Part shown: one piece after another, positions 34,645-41,774 of the stretch
Layout of the letters: the number at the start of each line of letters is the position of its first letter
Numbering within the stretch: the stretch's first letter is position 1
DNA from: Catenovulum maritimum
GTDB lineage: Bacteria > Pseudomonadota > Gammaproteobacteria > Enterobacterales > Alteromonadaceae
Reading direction: 5' to 3'
DNA length: 41,774 nt
Assembly (NCBI RefSeq): GCF_001050375.1
Contig: NZ_KQ130492.1
Location: 1-41,774, forward strand
Notes under the pieces: generated by a model
Told to the model about the DNA's origin: nothing
The model's database searches: none
The model's input: only the letters and a program-made list of their open reading frames with translations
Translations under genes and position numbers: made by a program

Positions 34645-36267
34645 CTAGTTATAAATATTAACTCTATTTCTACCTTCTTCCTTAGCTATATATAAAGCTT
34701 TATCTGCATTAATTAAGTTCTGCTCGATACTAGAAGAATTGACTTCAGAAACCCCTATGCTAGCCGTAATGCTTATATTAACTTTATCTTTTGTGGTTAA
34801 AGGCGTTGTTTCTATACTTTTTAATATTCTTTTGGCTATATTGACCGCCATTTCTAAATCACAGTCAATTAATAACAGTGCAAATTCTTCACCGCCAAGT
34901 CTGCCTAATAGGTCGTATTTACGTACGATATTTTGATTGAGTAGTTGAGTTGTATGAATCAATACTTGGTCACCTACCGAGTGGCCATAGTTGTCATTTA
35001 CCAGTTTAAAGTGGTCTAGATCGAGCATAAAAATACAGGATTTAAAGTTTTTTCGATAGGCAAGTTCTAGCAGCTCATCCCCTTTTTCAAAAAAAGCTCT
35101 GCGATTATAAATTTGAGTGAGTGGATCATGTGTTGCTTTGATCTTTAATTCTTCTATGGACTTTTTGAGCCTATTTTCAGCATATTGCCTGCGGTGTATT
35201 TCTCTTTTTAGGGATGACGATAAATACGCAAATCGCCACGCAATAATAATGAGAACTAAAATACTCGCAAGCGCAATAAAAACAATATTGATAAGCCATC
35301 TGAAGTTTTCATCAGAGTGGTTTAAAAATAAGCCAGAAATATCATGCTGGCCATCTGTCATTCCTAGCTCTCGATAGTTTTGCGCAATAACTCGCCACCT
35401 ACCTGGGTTCATATGCCCAATTTGAACTATGTTAGGCATCACCAATTCGTAAATTTTTTCTGCCTCGTATCTTAAATGAGGTAAGGACTTATTAGGTGCA
35501 TATTTGTGATGAATGATTTCGATACTTTCTTCTATATTGGCTAACGCATATTCCCAGCCTTTAAGTGAGGCTTGAGTGAAGGCCTTGACTACGGCAGGGT
35601 TTTGCATAGCCATTTTTTCAGTCGTTACTAGAATATCGCTATAAAAATTAACACCATAATCTTTTGGTGATATTAGGTTATATTCATAACCTAGCTCTTT
35701 TAGTAAAAATGGCTCGTTGGATATGTAACCATCAAATGCATCTACTTTGTCTTCAATTAAATCTTCAATTTTATGACTGGTCGCTTTTTTTATGAGTGAG
35801 TTTGTATCTAATCCCTCTCTTTTAAAAAGAGTGAGTAACTCAGCGCTTGAAGGAGGCGGGAGCACATAGACTCTTTTATCAATTAAATCTTGTGGTCTAG
35901 TTAGGTTTTTGTCTTTAAGTGTAATCCAAACTAGGGGAGAGGTTTGCATAATGGCAGCTAAAGCTAACACTGGCTTGCCTTCCATTCTATGTATGGCTAC
36001 ACCAGAATTAGTCACGGCAAAATCAACTTCTTCATTTAGTAACTTGCTGACAGGATTTAATGAGCCGGCTTTGCCTTCTAATATATTTACCTTAATGCCA
36101 GCATCCTGATAAAAGCCTTTTTCAAGTGCCATGTAATAGCCAGCAAATTGGAATTGGTGGTACCATCTCAATTGTAAGCTTATTTCTTGTTGGGCAAAGC
36201 TGAAAGGCAAATACAGCATGTTTAAAAATGTAGAGCCAATAAGCATACGCATAGCGTAAGACAGCAT
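34645..36267 (-). CDS. Diguanylate cyclase with NMT1/THI5-like sensor domain
   Basis: A 540-residue sensor cyclase. A signal-like N-terminus is followed by a periplasmic substrate-binding domain of the NMT1/THI5 type (about 28-310, with LRWYHQFQFAGYYMALEKGFY and EGKAGSLNPV). A membrane segment follows (about 324-346), then a GGDEF domain with GGEEF (458-462) and an I-site R449-x-x-D452. It probably binds a small molecule outside and makes c-di-GMP inside. The THI5 fold suggests a pyrimidine, thiamine-precursor or sulfonate-like ligand, but this is uncertain. The start has AAAGGCG nine bases upstream. Confidence 0.88.
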   Translation of the reverse strand: MLSYAMRMLIGSTFLNMLYLPFSFAQQEISLQLRWYHQFQFAGYYMALEKGFYQDAGIKVNILEGKAGSLNPVSKLLNEEVDFAVTNSGVAIHRMEGKPVLALAAIMQTSPLVWITLKDKNLTRPQDLIDKRVYVLPPPSSAELLTLFKREGLDTNSLIKKATSHKIEDLIEDKVDAFDGYISNEPFLLKELGYEYNLISPKDYGVNFYSDILVTTEKMAMQNPAVVKAFTQASLKGWEYALANIEESIEIIHHKYAPNKSLPHLRYEAEKIYELVMPNIVQIGHMNPGRWRVIAQNYRELGMTDGQHDISGLFLNHSDENFRWLINIVFIALASILVLIIIAWRFAYLSSSLKREIHRRQYAENRLKKSIEELKIKATHDPLTQIYNRRAFFEKGDELLELAYRKNFKSCIFMLDLDHFKLVNDNYGHSVGDQVLIHTTQLLNQNIVRKYDLLGRLGGEEFALLLIDCDLEMAVNIAKRILKSIETTPLTTKDKVNISITASIGVSEVNSSSIEQNLINADKALYIAKEEGRNRVNIYN

Positions 36268-36485
36268 TTAGTAAGCGCCTTTATTTTAATCATTATATTA
36301 CTAGTAAAGGTAGTCGATATCTGGAGTTACTTCCTATTTTTTGTTAGCTATTTTATAAATAAAATGAAATATTGGACTTGTTCCAAGTATACTATGCCAC
36401 GTTTTTGGGTTATTTGGTCGTATCACTTGAGCGGCTTAGTTTTAATGACAATGAAGATAATAAGAATTAAAAAAGAGAGATTGGT

Positions 36486-38162
36486 GTGAGTGAAATTAAT
36501 CAAATATTACTGGGATTAGATCAATGGCTGGGTAGTGCCTTTTATTTTCCTTATTTACTTTTAGGTGTTGGTTTGTTTTTCACCTTGTATTTAGGTTTTC
36601 CGCAAATACGTTTCTTTAAACAAGCTGTTAATATTTTACTAGGTCGGCACACAACACATACCTCTCAAGGCGATACAACACACTTTCAAGCTTTAACGAC
36701 CGCGCTCTCAGGCACGGTTGGGACAGGAAATATTGGCGGCGTTGGTTTAGCTATTTATCTGGGCGGCCCCGCTGCATTGTTTTGGATGTGGATGACAGCT
36801 TTTTTAGGCATGACGACCAAGTATGTTGAGGTAACACTGTCTCACAAGTATAGGGTGACTGATAGCCAAGGGTTTATCGCTGGCGGCCCAATGTACTTTA
36901 TGCACAGAAAGCTGAATGCACCTTGGCTGGCGGTTATTTTTGCCGTAGCAACAGTGATTAGTGCCTTTGGCACTGGATCTATGCCGCAAATTAACAATAT
37001 TGCTTCGGCAATGGAGTCTAGCTTTTCGTTTGAACCTATGTGGACTGGTGGAATCTTAGCTATTTTACTCGCTTTTGTGATTATTGGTGGAATCAAACGC
37101 ATTGCATCTGTTACTAGCAAGATTGTCCCTTTTATGGTGTTAGCTTATGTCATCGGGGCAATTAGTGTTATTAGCTTCAATTATCAAAATATTCTACCTT
37201 CGCTAGGGTCTATTATCGGTGATGTATTTACCGGTACGGCAGCTACAGGTGGATTTTTAGGCGCAGGCTTTGCCTATGCGTTTAATCGTGGTGTGAATCG
37301 TGGATTGTTTTCAAATGAAGCAGGGCAAGGTTCAGCACCTATAGCGCATGCCAGTGCAAAAACAGACCAACCGGTTAAAGAAGGTATGGTTGCTATTTTG
37401 GAGCCATTTATTGATACCTTGATTTTGTGTACCTTGACCGGGTTAGTTATTTTATCCTCTGGGGTATGGACACAAAAACATACCAATCAATTTGATTATT
37501 CCGATATGGTTTTTATTCAAGGCCAGTATTCAGAATCGAATAAAAAACAAGTGAATGAACTCTATAATTGGCTGGGCGGTAGCGAGCATTCCGTTAAATT
37601 TTACAATGGTGAAATATCGATTGAAAAAGGCAAAATGTTAACGCCAGATGTCACTCTAATTAACGCACGTTCTATTGCGGAAAATGTGGTATTTAAAGTT
37701 TCTAACCAGAAAGCATTTACTGGAGAGTTAACTTTAGTTGATGGCAAGTTAATGGATTCAAATGTTATTGTGGTAGGTGACTCTATGTTGCATTCGACTA
37801 AATTGACAGCTGAAGCTTTTAATAAAGGTTGGTTCCAAGGATATGGTGAATATATAGTAACCATAGGGATTTTATTGTTTGCGTTCTCTACTGCAATCTC
37901 ATGGAGTTACTATGGTGACAGAGCTATGACTTATCTTTTTGGTAGCCAATCTGTCATTTATTTCAGAATACTTTATGTTGCTGGATTTTTTGTTGCTTCA
38001 TTTGTTGATACTATGATTATTTGGAATTTGGCTGCTGTTACTGTTGTATTAATGACTTTGCCTAATTTATTGGCTTTAGTCTTATTGCGTAAAGATGTTA
38101 AAGCAACTCAGCAAGCTTATATTGAATCGTCCCAACCAGAATTAACTAACAAAAAAGAATAA
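36486..38162 (+). CDS. AGCS family alanine/glycine:cation symporter with large insertion
   Basis: A 558-residue sodium:amino-acid symporter. Core motifs are present: [18 protein letters not shown] (70-89), [18 protein letters not shown] and a late [13 protein letters not shown] segment. It starts with GTG and a purine-rich AGAGAGA upstream. Between two hydrophobic segments, at about residues 332-445, there is a soluble insertion of roughly 110 residues that most family members (about 450-500 residues) lack; it looks extracytoplasmic and beta-rich. The gene is first of a tight four-gene group. Confidence 0.9.
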   Translation: MSEINQILLGLDQWLGSAFYFPYLLLGVGLFFTLYLGFPQIRFFKQAVNILLGRHTTHTSQGDTTHFQALTTALSGTVGTGNIGGVGLAIYLGGPAALFWMWMTAFLGMTTKYVEVTLSHKYRVTDSQGFIAGGPMYFMHRKLNAPWLAVIFAVATVISAFGTGSMPQINNIASAMESSFSFEPMWTGGILAILLAFVIIGGIKRIASVTSKIVPFMVLAYVIGAISVISFNYQNILPSLGSIIGDVFTGTAATGGFLGAGFAYAFNRGVNRGLFSNEAGQGSAPIAHASAKTDQPVKEGMVAILEPFIDTLILCTLTGLVILSSGVWTQKHTNQFDYSDMVFIQGQYSESNKKQVNELYNWLGGSEHSVKFYNGEISIEKGKMLTPDVTLINARSIAENVVFKVSNQKAFTGELTLVDGKLMDSNVIVVGDSMLHSTKLTAEAFNKGWFQGYGEYIVTIGILLFAFSTAISWSYYGDRAMTYLFGSQSVIYFRILYVAGFFVASFVDTMIIWNLAAVTVVLMTLPNLLALVLLRKDVKATQQAYIESSQPELTNKKE

Positions 38163-38164
38163 TT

Positions 38165-38488
38165 ATGGCTTTAATATCTTGCCCTCAATGTAGACAAAAA
38201 ATTTCGGACAAAGCTGAGCAATGCAGTAAATGTGATTATGTACTGTTAGGCGATCCTGAAAAATTAGATTCACAACGTAGAATTTTAAGAATTAAGCAGT
38301 CATCAAAATTGATGACGCATTCTTTTTTATTTTTATTACTATTTATAGGCAGCATTGCATATAGTAGCTGGTATGCTGAATCAGGTGATAGCTGGGATAA
38401 AATGGTATCGCTAGGTTTAACTGCGGTAGGCCTAATTGGCTATCTAGTTTCACGAATTAGAATAATGATGTTTAAACGAGAAAATTAA
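38165..38488 (+). CDS. Zinc-ribbon membrane protein
   Basis: A 107-residue protein with an N-terminal zinc ribbon, CPQC (Cys6, Cys9) and CSKC (Cys20, Cys23), and two membrane segments (about 48-68 and 78-96). The function is unknown. It begins 2 bp after the symporter stop and ends 1 bp before yeaC, so it is part of an operon. Confidence 0.75.
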   Translation: MALISCPQCRQKISDKAEQCSKCDYVLLGDPEKLDSQRRILRIKQSSKLMTHSFLFLLLFIGSIAYSSWYAESGDSWDKMVSLGLTAVGLIGYLVSRIRIMMFKREN

Positions 38489-38489
38489 C

Positions 38490-38768
38490 ATGAATTTTTT
38501 AGAAATGATTGATTCGATGCCTGAGTCGGTTTATCTAAATTTAAAGCAAGCCGTCGAACTGGGAAAATGGGGCAACGGTGAGGTTTTAACTGAAGAACAA
38601 AAACAAAATGCGATCCAAGCTGTACTTGCTTGGCAAGCTAAAAATAATATAACAGATGAACAATTCACTATAGGCGCAGATGGCCAATTGATTGAAAAAT
38701 CACGTCAGCAACTTAAAGATGAATTTCAACAAGGTCAAATTGTTAGGTTTAAACACGATGATATTTAG
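38490..38768 (+). CDS. yeaC: YeaC family (DUF1315) protein
   Basis: A 92-residue cytoplasmic protein that matches YeaC/DUF1315: MIDSMPESVYLNLKQAVELG, LTEEQKQNAIQAVLAWQAKN and SRQQLKDEF are at the family's positions. No biochemical function is known to me. It starts 1 bp after the zinc-ribbon gene and overlaps the DUF349 gene by 11 bp. Confidence 0.85.
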   Translation: MNFLEMIDSMPESVYLNLKQAVELGKWGNGEVLTEEQKQNAIQAVLAWQAKNNITDEQFTIGADGQLIEKSRQQLKDEFQQGQIVRFKHDDI

Positions 38769-41550
38769 TAAATTTTTCAAACCCAAGTGGCAACATCAAG
38801 ATGCTGCTATTCGCCTAGCAGCATTAGATAAGCTCCAAGACGAAAGTATTATTTCGCAATTGGCTAGTCATGATCCAGAAGCCCATGTTCGCAAAAAAGC
38901 GCTAGAGAAACTTGCTAAGTTTTCGCTTTGGGTTGAAGCACTGAATACAGAAAAAAATGATCATTTAAAAAAGTTAGCTTTTGAACAAATTAAGCTGACG
39001 CTATTAAATCCAGCAGAAGCAAAAATAGAAGCAAGTTTTGAAGAAAAGCAAGCGTATATTAATAGCTGTAATAATTCAGCGCTGTTAGAAGAAGTTATTC
39101 GACTGGGTCAAAATAACGAAACCCGTTTAAAGCTACTTAACAAGGTTAATAAAGAACAATTAAACCTAGATTTAGCGATTAGAGATGAAAATGAAGAAAT
39201 AGCTAAATTGTGTTTAAGCCGTATCACAAATGAAAAACAGTTGGATAAAATAGCACATAAAGCTAAGCTCGCTGTGATTAGGCAAGAAGCCGAGTCTATC
39301 TTGTCTCAACGAAAACTTGCAGCTGAAAAACCGGCTGAAATTCGAGCCAAAACAAGTTTGATTTTGAGCAAATTACTCGCGTTAAAAGATAAAACAGATT
39401 TTGAGCTAATTCAAAGTCAAACCGAGATATTGGTTAAGCAATGGCAAGAATGCCAAACTGAATTTCATTATTTAGTAGAGTCAGAACAGCTTGAACTAAA
39501 TGACAAGTATCTTGTTATTTCGCAAAAATTAGAAAAAGCAACAGAGTTAGTGAAAGCTGAATATTTAGCAGAGCAAGAGAAGCAAGCTGAAATCCAAGCC
39601 AAGTCTGCGTTAATTTCAGAAATTGAACAAACAATTAAAGATGTAGATTCCTTAGTTGCTGAGGCTATAAATCAAGATGGTGAAGCTCATTTAGAAGCGA
39701 TATTAAATAAAATAACTTCAGCTAAAGACAAGTTGCAACAAAGTCATTTTGCAGGCTCAGATATTGAAAAACTATTTGGCCAATTAAATACATTTGAAGC
39801 AAATGCGCAAAATTTACCTGAATTCTTTGAGCAGGTTTCTACTGCAACTAGAGCTATTACTCAGCTTGCACAGTACGATTTACCTGAGAATGAGCAAGCA
39901 TTCGAAGAAAAAAATGAGTTCTTCCAAACTTGGTTTAAACAATGGAAAAGCTTAAACAAGCAAATGATTTTCACACTGCCAATTAGTTTAACTGAAACGG
40001 CAACGCCATTGATTAAATCTTGGAAGCAGACACTAGGAGAGCTTGAGAAAAGCCAAGGTCAAAAGCTAGCTAAGATTCGAGGTAAACTCAGAGAATTAGA
40101 GAATTTAATCCGCGCGGGTAAATTTAATGCTGCATTTGGCTTATTCCGTCGATTAAATGAATGGCATGATGGTTTAATCGAATCAAATCAGAAAAGAGTG
40201 GAGCGAGAGTTTCAAAAACTGAATGAGAAAATCGCTGAGCTAGAAGACTGGAAAGCTTATGTTGGGATACCACGTAAACAAGAATTAGTTGCCGAAATAC
40301 AAGCATTAGCTGATTCACCTTTAGCTGACATTACTGAACAAGCTAATAAAGTTAAACAGGCTAGACATACCTGGTTCTTACTTGGTAACACAGACTCAGA
40401 AGAAAATACCCAATTGAATGAAGCATTTAACCAAGCTTCAGAAAAAGCGTTTGAGCCTTGTCGTGCTTACTACGCTGAGCAGGAAAAAGTGAGAGCTGAA
40501 AATTTAGAGCTTAAACATCAAGTGCAGGCTGAGTTGGAATCATTGTCAGCAAGCTTTAATCTAGATAATGATTTTGTTGTTTTACGTAAATCATTAAGCC
40601 AAATCTTGAAAAAGTGGGAAAGCATTGGCCAGATTGATCGCGGTGTTTATAAATCTGTTAATGATACATTTTATCAAGTTTATCGCCCGTTAAAAGAGAG
40701 CTTGAATCAATATTACTCTGACAACGAGAAACAAAAACAAGCCTTAATTAAACAAGCTGAAAAAATAGCAGAACAAGAAGATATTAATCATGTATCAAAT
40801 GAGTTAAAAGGTTTACAGCAAGCATGGAAAGCGATTGGTCATGCAGGCTTAAGGCAAGAAAATAAACTTTGGAGCCGATTTAGAGCGATTAATGATGCTG
40901 TCTTTAGTAAAAAGCAAGAGATTTACCAATCAGATAAACAAGCTCAGGCTGCTGAATTTGACAAGCTTGATGCTCAATTAGATGCGGTTTCTGAATCTTT
41001 AACAGGTGCACTTAGCACCGCCGAACTTCACCAAATTCAGGCTGAAATCGATGAGGTTGATGCGAGTCAGCTAAATCCGAATCAGGCGCAAAAATTGGCT
41101 AAAAAATCTCAGTTTTTATCTAAGCAAGTTTCACAAAAGTTGAGCCAATTTAGCAATGACAAAAAACAAAAATCGTATGAGCAGTTATTAGCACAAATTG
41201 AAATGACCTTAGCTGGTGGTGAAGCTGAAGAGGTTGATAGTCAATGGACTGCTGCATTAGTGAGTTTAGCGAAACAAGAGACTGCGGATGCGGAGCTTGC
41301 TGAAGAGCAAGTGATTAAAATGGAAATTTTAACTGGTATTGAAAGCCCTAGCGATTGTCTTGATAAGCGTATGACATTACAAGTTCAAATGTTGTCGAAT
41401 AAGTTAAATGAAGGTGAAGAGCTTACGCTTGATAGCTTACTTAAGCAGTGGCTTAATGCGACTCAGCTAGATAACTCAACTCTGGCGAAGGCACAATTTG
41501 ATAGAGTAAAAGCTGCAACATTGGCGAGCTTATCGGCAGAAAGTAAGTAG
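38758..41550 (+). CDS. DUF349 domain-containing coiled-coil protein
   Basis: A 930-residue, highly charged, mostly helical protein. The N-terminus (MIFSKFFKPKWQHQDAAIRL) resembles HEAT-like repeats, and several DUF349 units follow (WFLLGNTDSEENTQLNEAF; AWKAIGHAGLRQENKLWSRF). The ATG at 38758 is chosen because this N-terminus is typical of the family; an earlier start would extend deep into yeaC in another frame. The cellular role is not established. It is last in the AGCS/zinc-ribbon/yeaC group, and its overlap with yeaC suggests coupled translation. Confidence 0.85.
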   Translation: MIFSKFFKPKWQHQDAAIRLAALDKLQDESIISQLASHDPEAHVRKKALEKLAKFSLWVEALNTEKNDHLKKLAFEQIKLTLLNPAEAKIEASFEEKQAYINSCNNSALLEEVIRLGQNNETRLKLLNKVNKEQLNLDLAIRDENEEIAKLCLSRITNEKQLDKIAHKAKLAVIRQEAESILSQRKLAAEKPAEIRAKTSLILSKLLALKDKTDFELIQSQTEILVKQWQECQTEFHYLVESEQLELNDKYLVISQKLEKATELVKAEYLAEQEKQAEIQAKSALISEIEQTIKDVDSLVAEAINQDGEAHLEAILNKITSAKDKLQQSHFAGSDIEKLFGQLNTFEANAQNLPEFFEQVSTATRAITQLAQYDLPENEQAFEEKNEFFQTWFKQWKSLNKQMIFTLPISLTETATPLIKSWKQTLGELEKSQGQKLAKIRGKLRELENLIRAGKFNAAFGLFRRLNEWHDGLIESNQKRVEREFQKLNEKIAELEDWKAYVGIPRKQELVAEIQALADSPLADITEQANKVKQARHTWFLLGNTDSEENTQLNEAFNQASEKAFEPCRAYYAEQEKVRAENLELKHQVQAELESLSASFNLDNDFVVLRKSLSQILKKWESIGQIDRGVYKSVNDTFYQVYRPLKESLNQYYSDNEKQKQALIKQAEKIAEQEDINHVSNELKGLQQAWKAIGHAGLRQENKLWSRFRAINDAVFSKKQEIYQSDKQAQAAEFDKLDAQLDAVSESLTGALSTAELHQIQAEIDEVDASQLNPNQAQKLAKKSQFLSKQVSQKLSQFSNDKKQKSYEQLLAQIEMTLAGGEAEEVDSQWTAALVSLAKQETADAELAEEQVIKMEILTGIESPSDCLDKRMTLQVQMLSNKLNEGEELTLDSLLKQWLNATQLDNSTLAKAQFDRVKAATLASLSAESK

Positions 41551-41622
41551 CATCGCAATTAGAAGTTTAAATACTTACCTGAGAAATAGACTTGGGTAGG
41601 TTGCTTAATTCGTTTAATCGTT

Positions 41623-41642
41623 AGAGCTAAATCAATATAAAT
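41623..41642 (+). repeat. Second copy of a dispersed 20-base sequence
   Basis: AGAGCTAAATCAATATAAAT is identical to the reverse complement of 30193-30212. It lies downstream of the DUF349 gene and is not a full hairpin here. Confidence 0.6.
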
Positions 41643-41653
41643 AGCGATAGTCA

Positions 41654-41750
41654 GCTGGAGATAAAAGCCATTTAGGCAAGGCAAGTTGGCACAGGCATAG
41701 TGGTTCTATGCCAAGCCGACTTAACGCAGAATAAATGGCTTTTAGCCCAG
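41654..41750. repeat. Long imperfect palindrome at window end
   Basis: The outer arms TAAAAGCCATTTA (41662-41674) and TAAATGGCTTTTA (41732-41744) pair perfectly, with GCTGG/CCAGC beyond them. Inside, GTTGGC (41685-41690) pairs with GCCGAC, and GGCATAG (41694-41700) with CTATGCC (41706-41712) around a TGGTT loop. It lies about 100 bp after the DUF349 stop. It may be a dispersed palindromic repeat or a terminator-like structure. Confidence 0.7.
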
Positions 41751-41774
41751 CCTTTCAGGAACCTCACAGACAGC

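Noticed and set aside
34645-36485. TPP riboswitch upstream of the THI5-type sensor gene
   Set aside because: I saw no thi-box-like conserved bases in the short leader.
1-41774. CRISPR array, prophage, or integron integrase
   Set aside because: No regularly spaced repeats, no phage structural genes and no tyrosine recombinase were found anywhere in the window.

Overview
The window looks like chromosomal DNA of a marine gammaproteobacterium of the Alteromonadales type, possibly a Catenovulum-like polysaccharide degrader. This is an inference from the AT-rich composition, the complete rnf/rsx operon ending in nth, a CsrD-like protein, several GGDEF/EAL proteins, YeaC and DUF349 proteins, and two lipoprotein glycoside hydrolases. 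No 16S gene is present to fix the species.

Layout. 1-6.0 kb: two outer-envelope glycoside hydrolases (a GH2 beta-galactosidase-like enzyme and a GH42-like clan GH-A enzyme) with a periplasmic thioredoxin between them. 6.2-7.9 kb: a DJ-1/PfpI family gene divergent from a LysR regulator. 7.95-12.2 kb: an accessory island between lysR and nth. It holds two internally deleted copies of one insertion sequence, two units with the boundary symmetry of integron gene cassettes (one with an attC-like hairpin), a translationally coupled Panacea-domain (SocA-like) plus two-TM membrane protein pair, a 62-bp direct repeat, an inverted 32-bp repeat pair, and a displaced second copy of the nth 3' end. No integron integrase is in the window.

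12.2-18.8 kb: rsxABCDGE-nth on the minus strand, encoding the Rnf electron-transport complex plus endonuclease III. 18.9-20.9 kb: a CsrD-like degenerate GGDEF/EAL protein. 21.0-21.3 kb: two tandem tRNA-Asn genes with a good sigma-70 promoter. 22.1-26.6 kb: a MATE efflux pump, uvrB and perM on the plus strand. 26.7-29.9 kb: a minus-strand cluster of TonB-like protein, ECF sigma factor, candidate membrane anti-sigma factor and an HDOD protein. 30.4-31.6 kb: pheA. 32.0-36.3 kb: two convergent c-di-GMP enzymes (PAS-GGDEF-EAL, and a substrate-binding-protein-like sensor fused to GGDEF). 36.5-41.6 kb: a probable operon of an AGCS amino-acid/sodium symporter, a zinc-ribbon membrane protein, YeaC and a DUF349 protein.

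Most of the window is core genome. The part most likely to hold something little described is the 7.95-12.2 kb island, especially the Panacea/membrane-protein pair and the cassette-like units.
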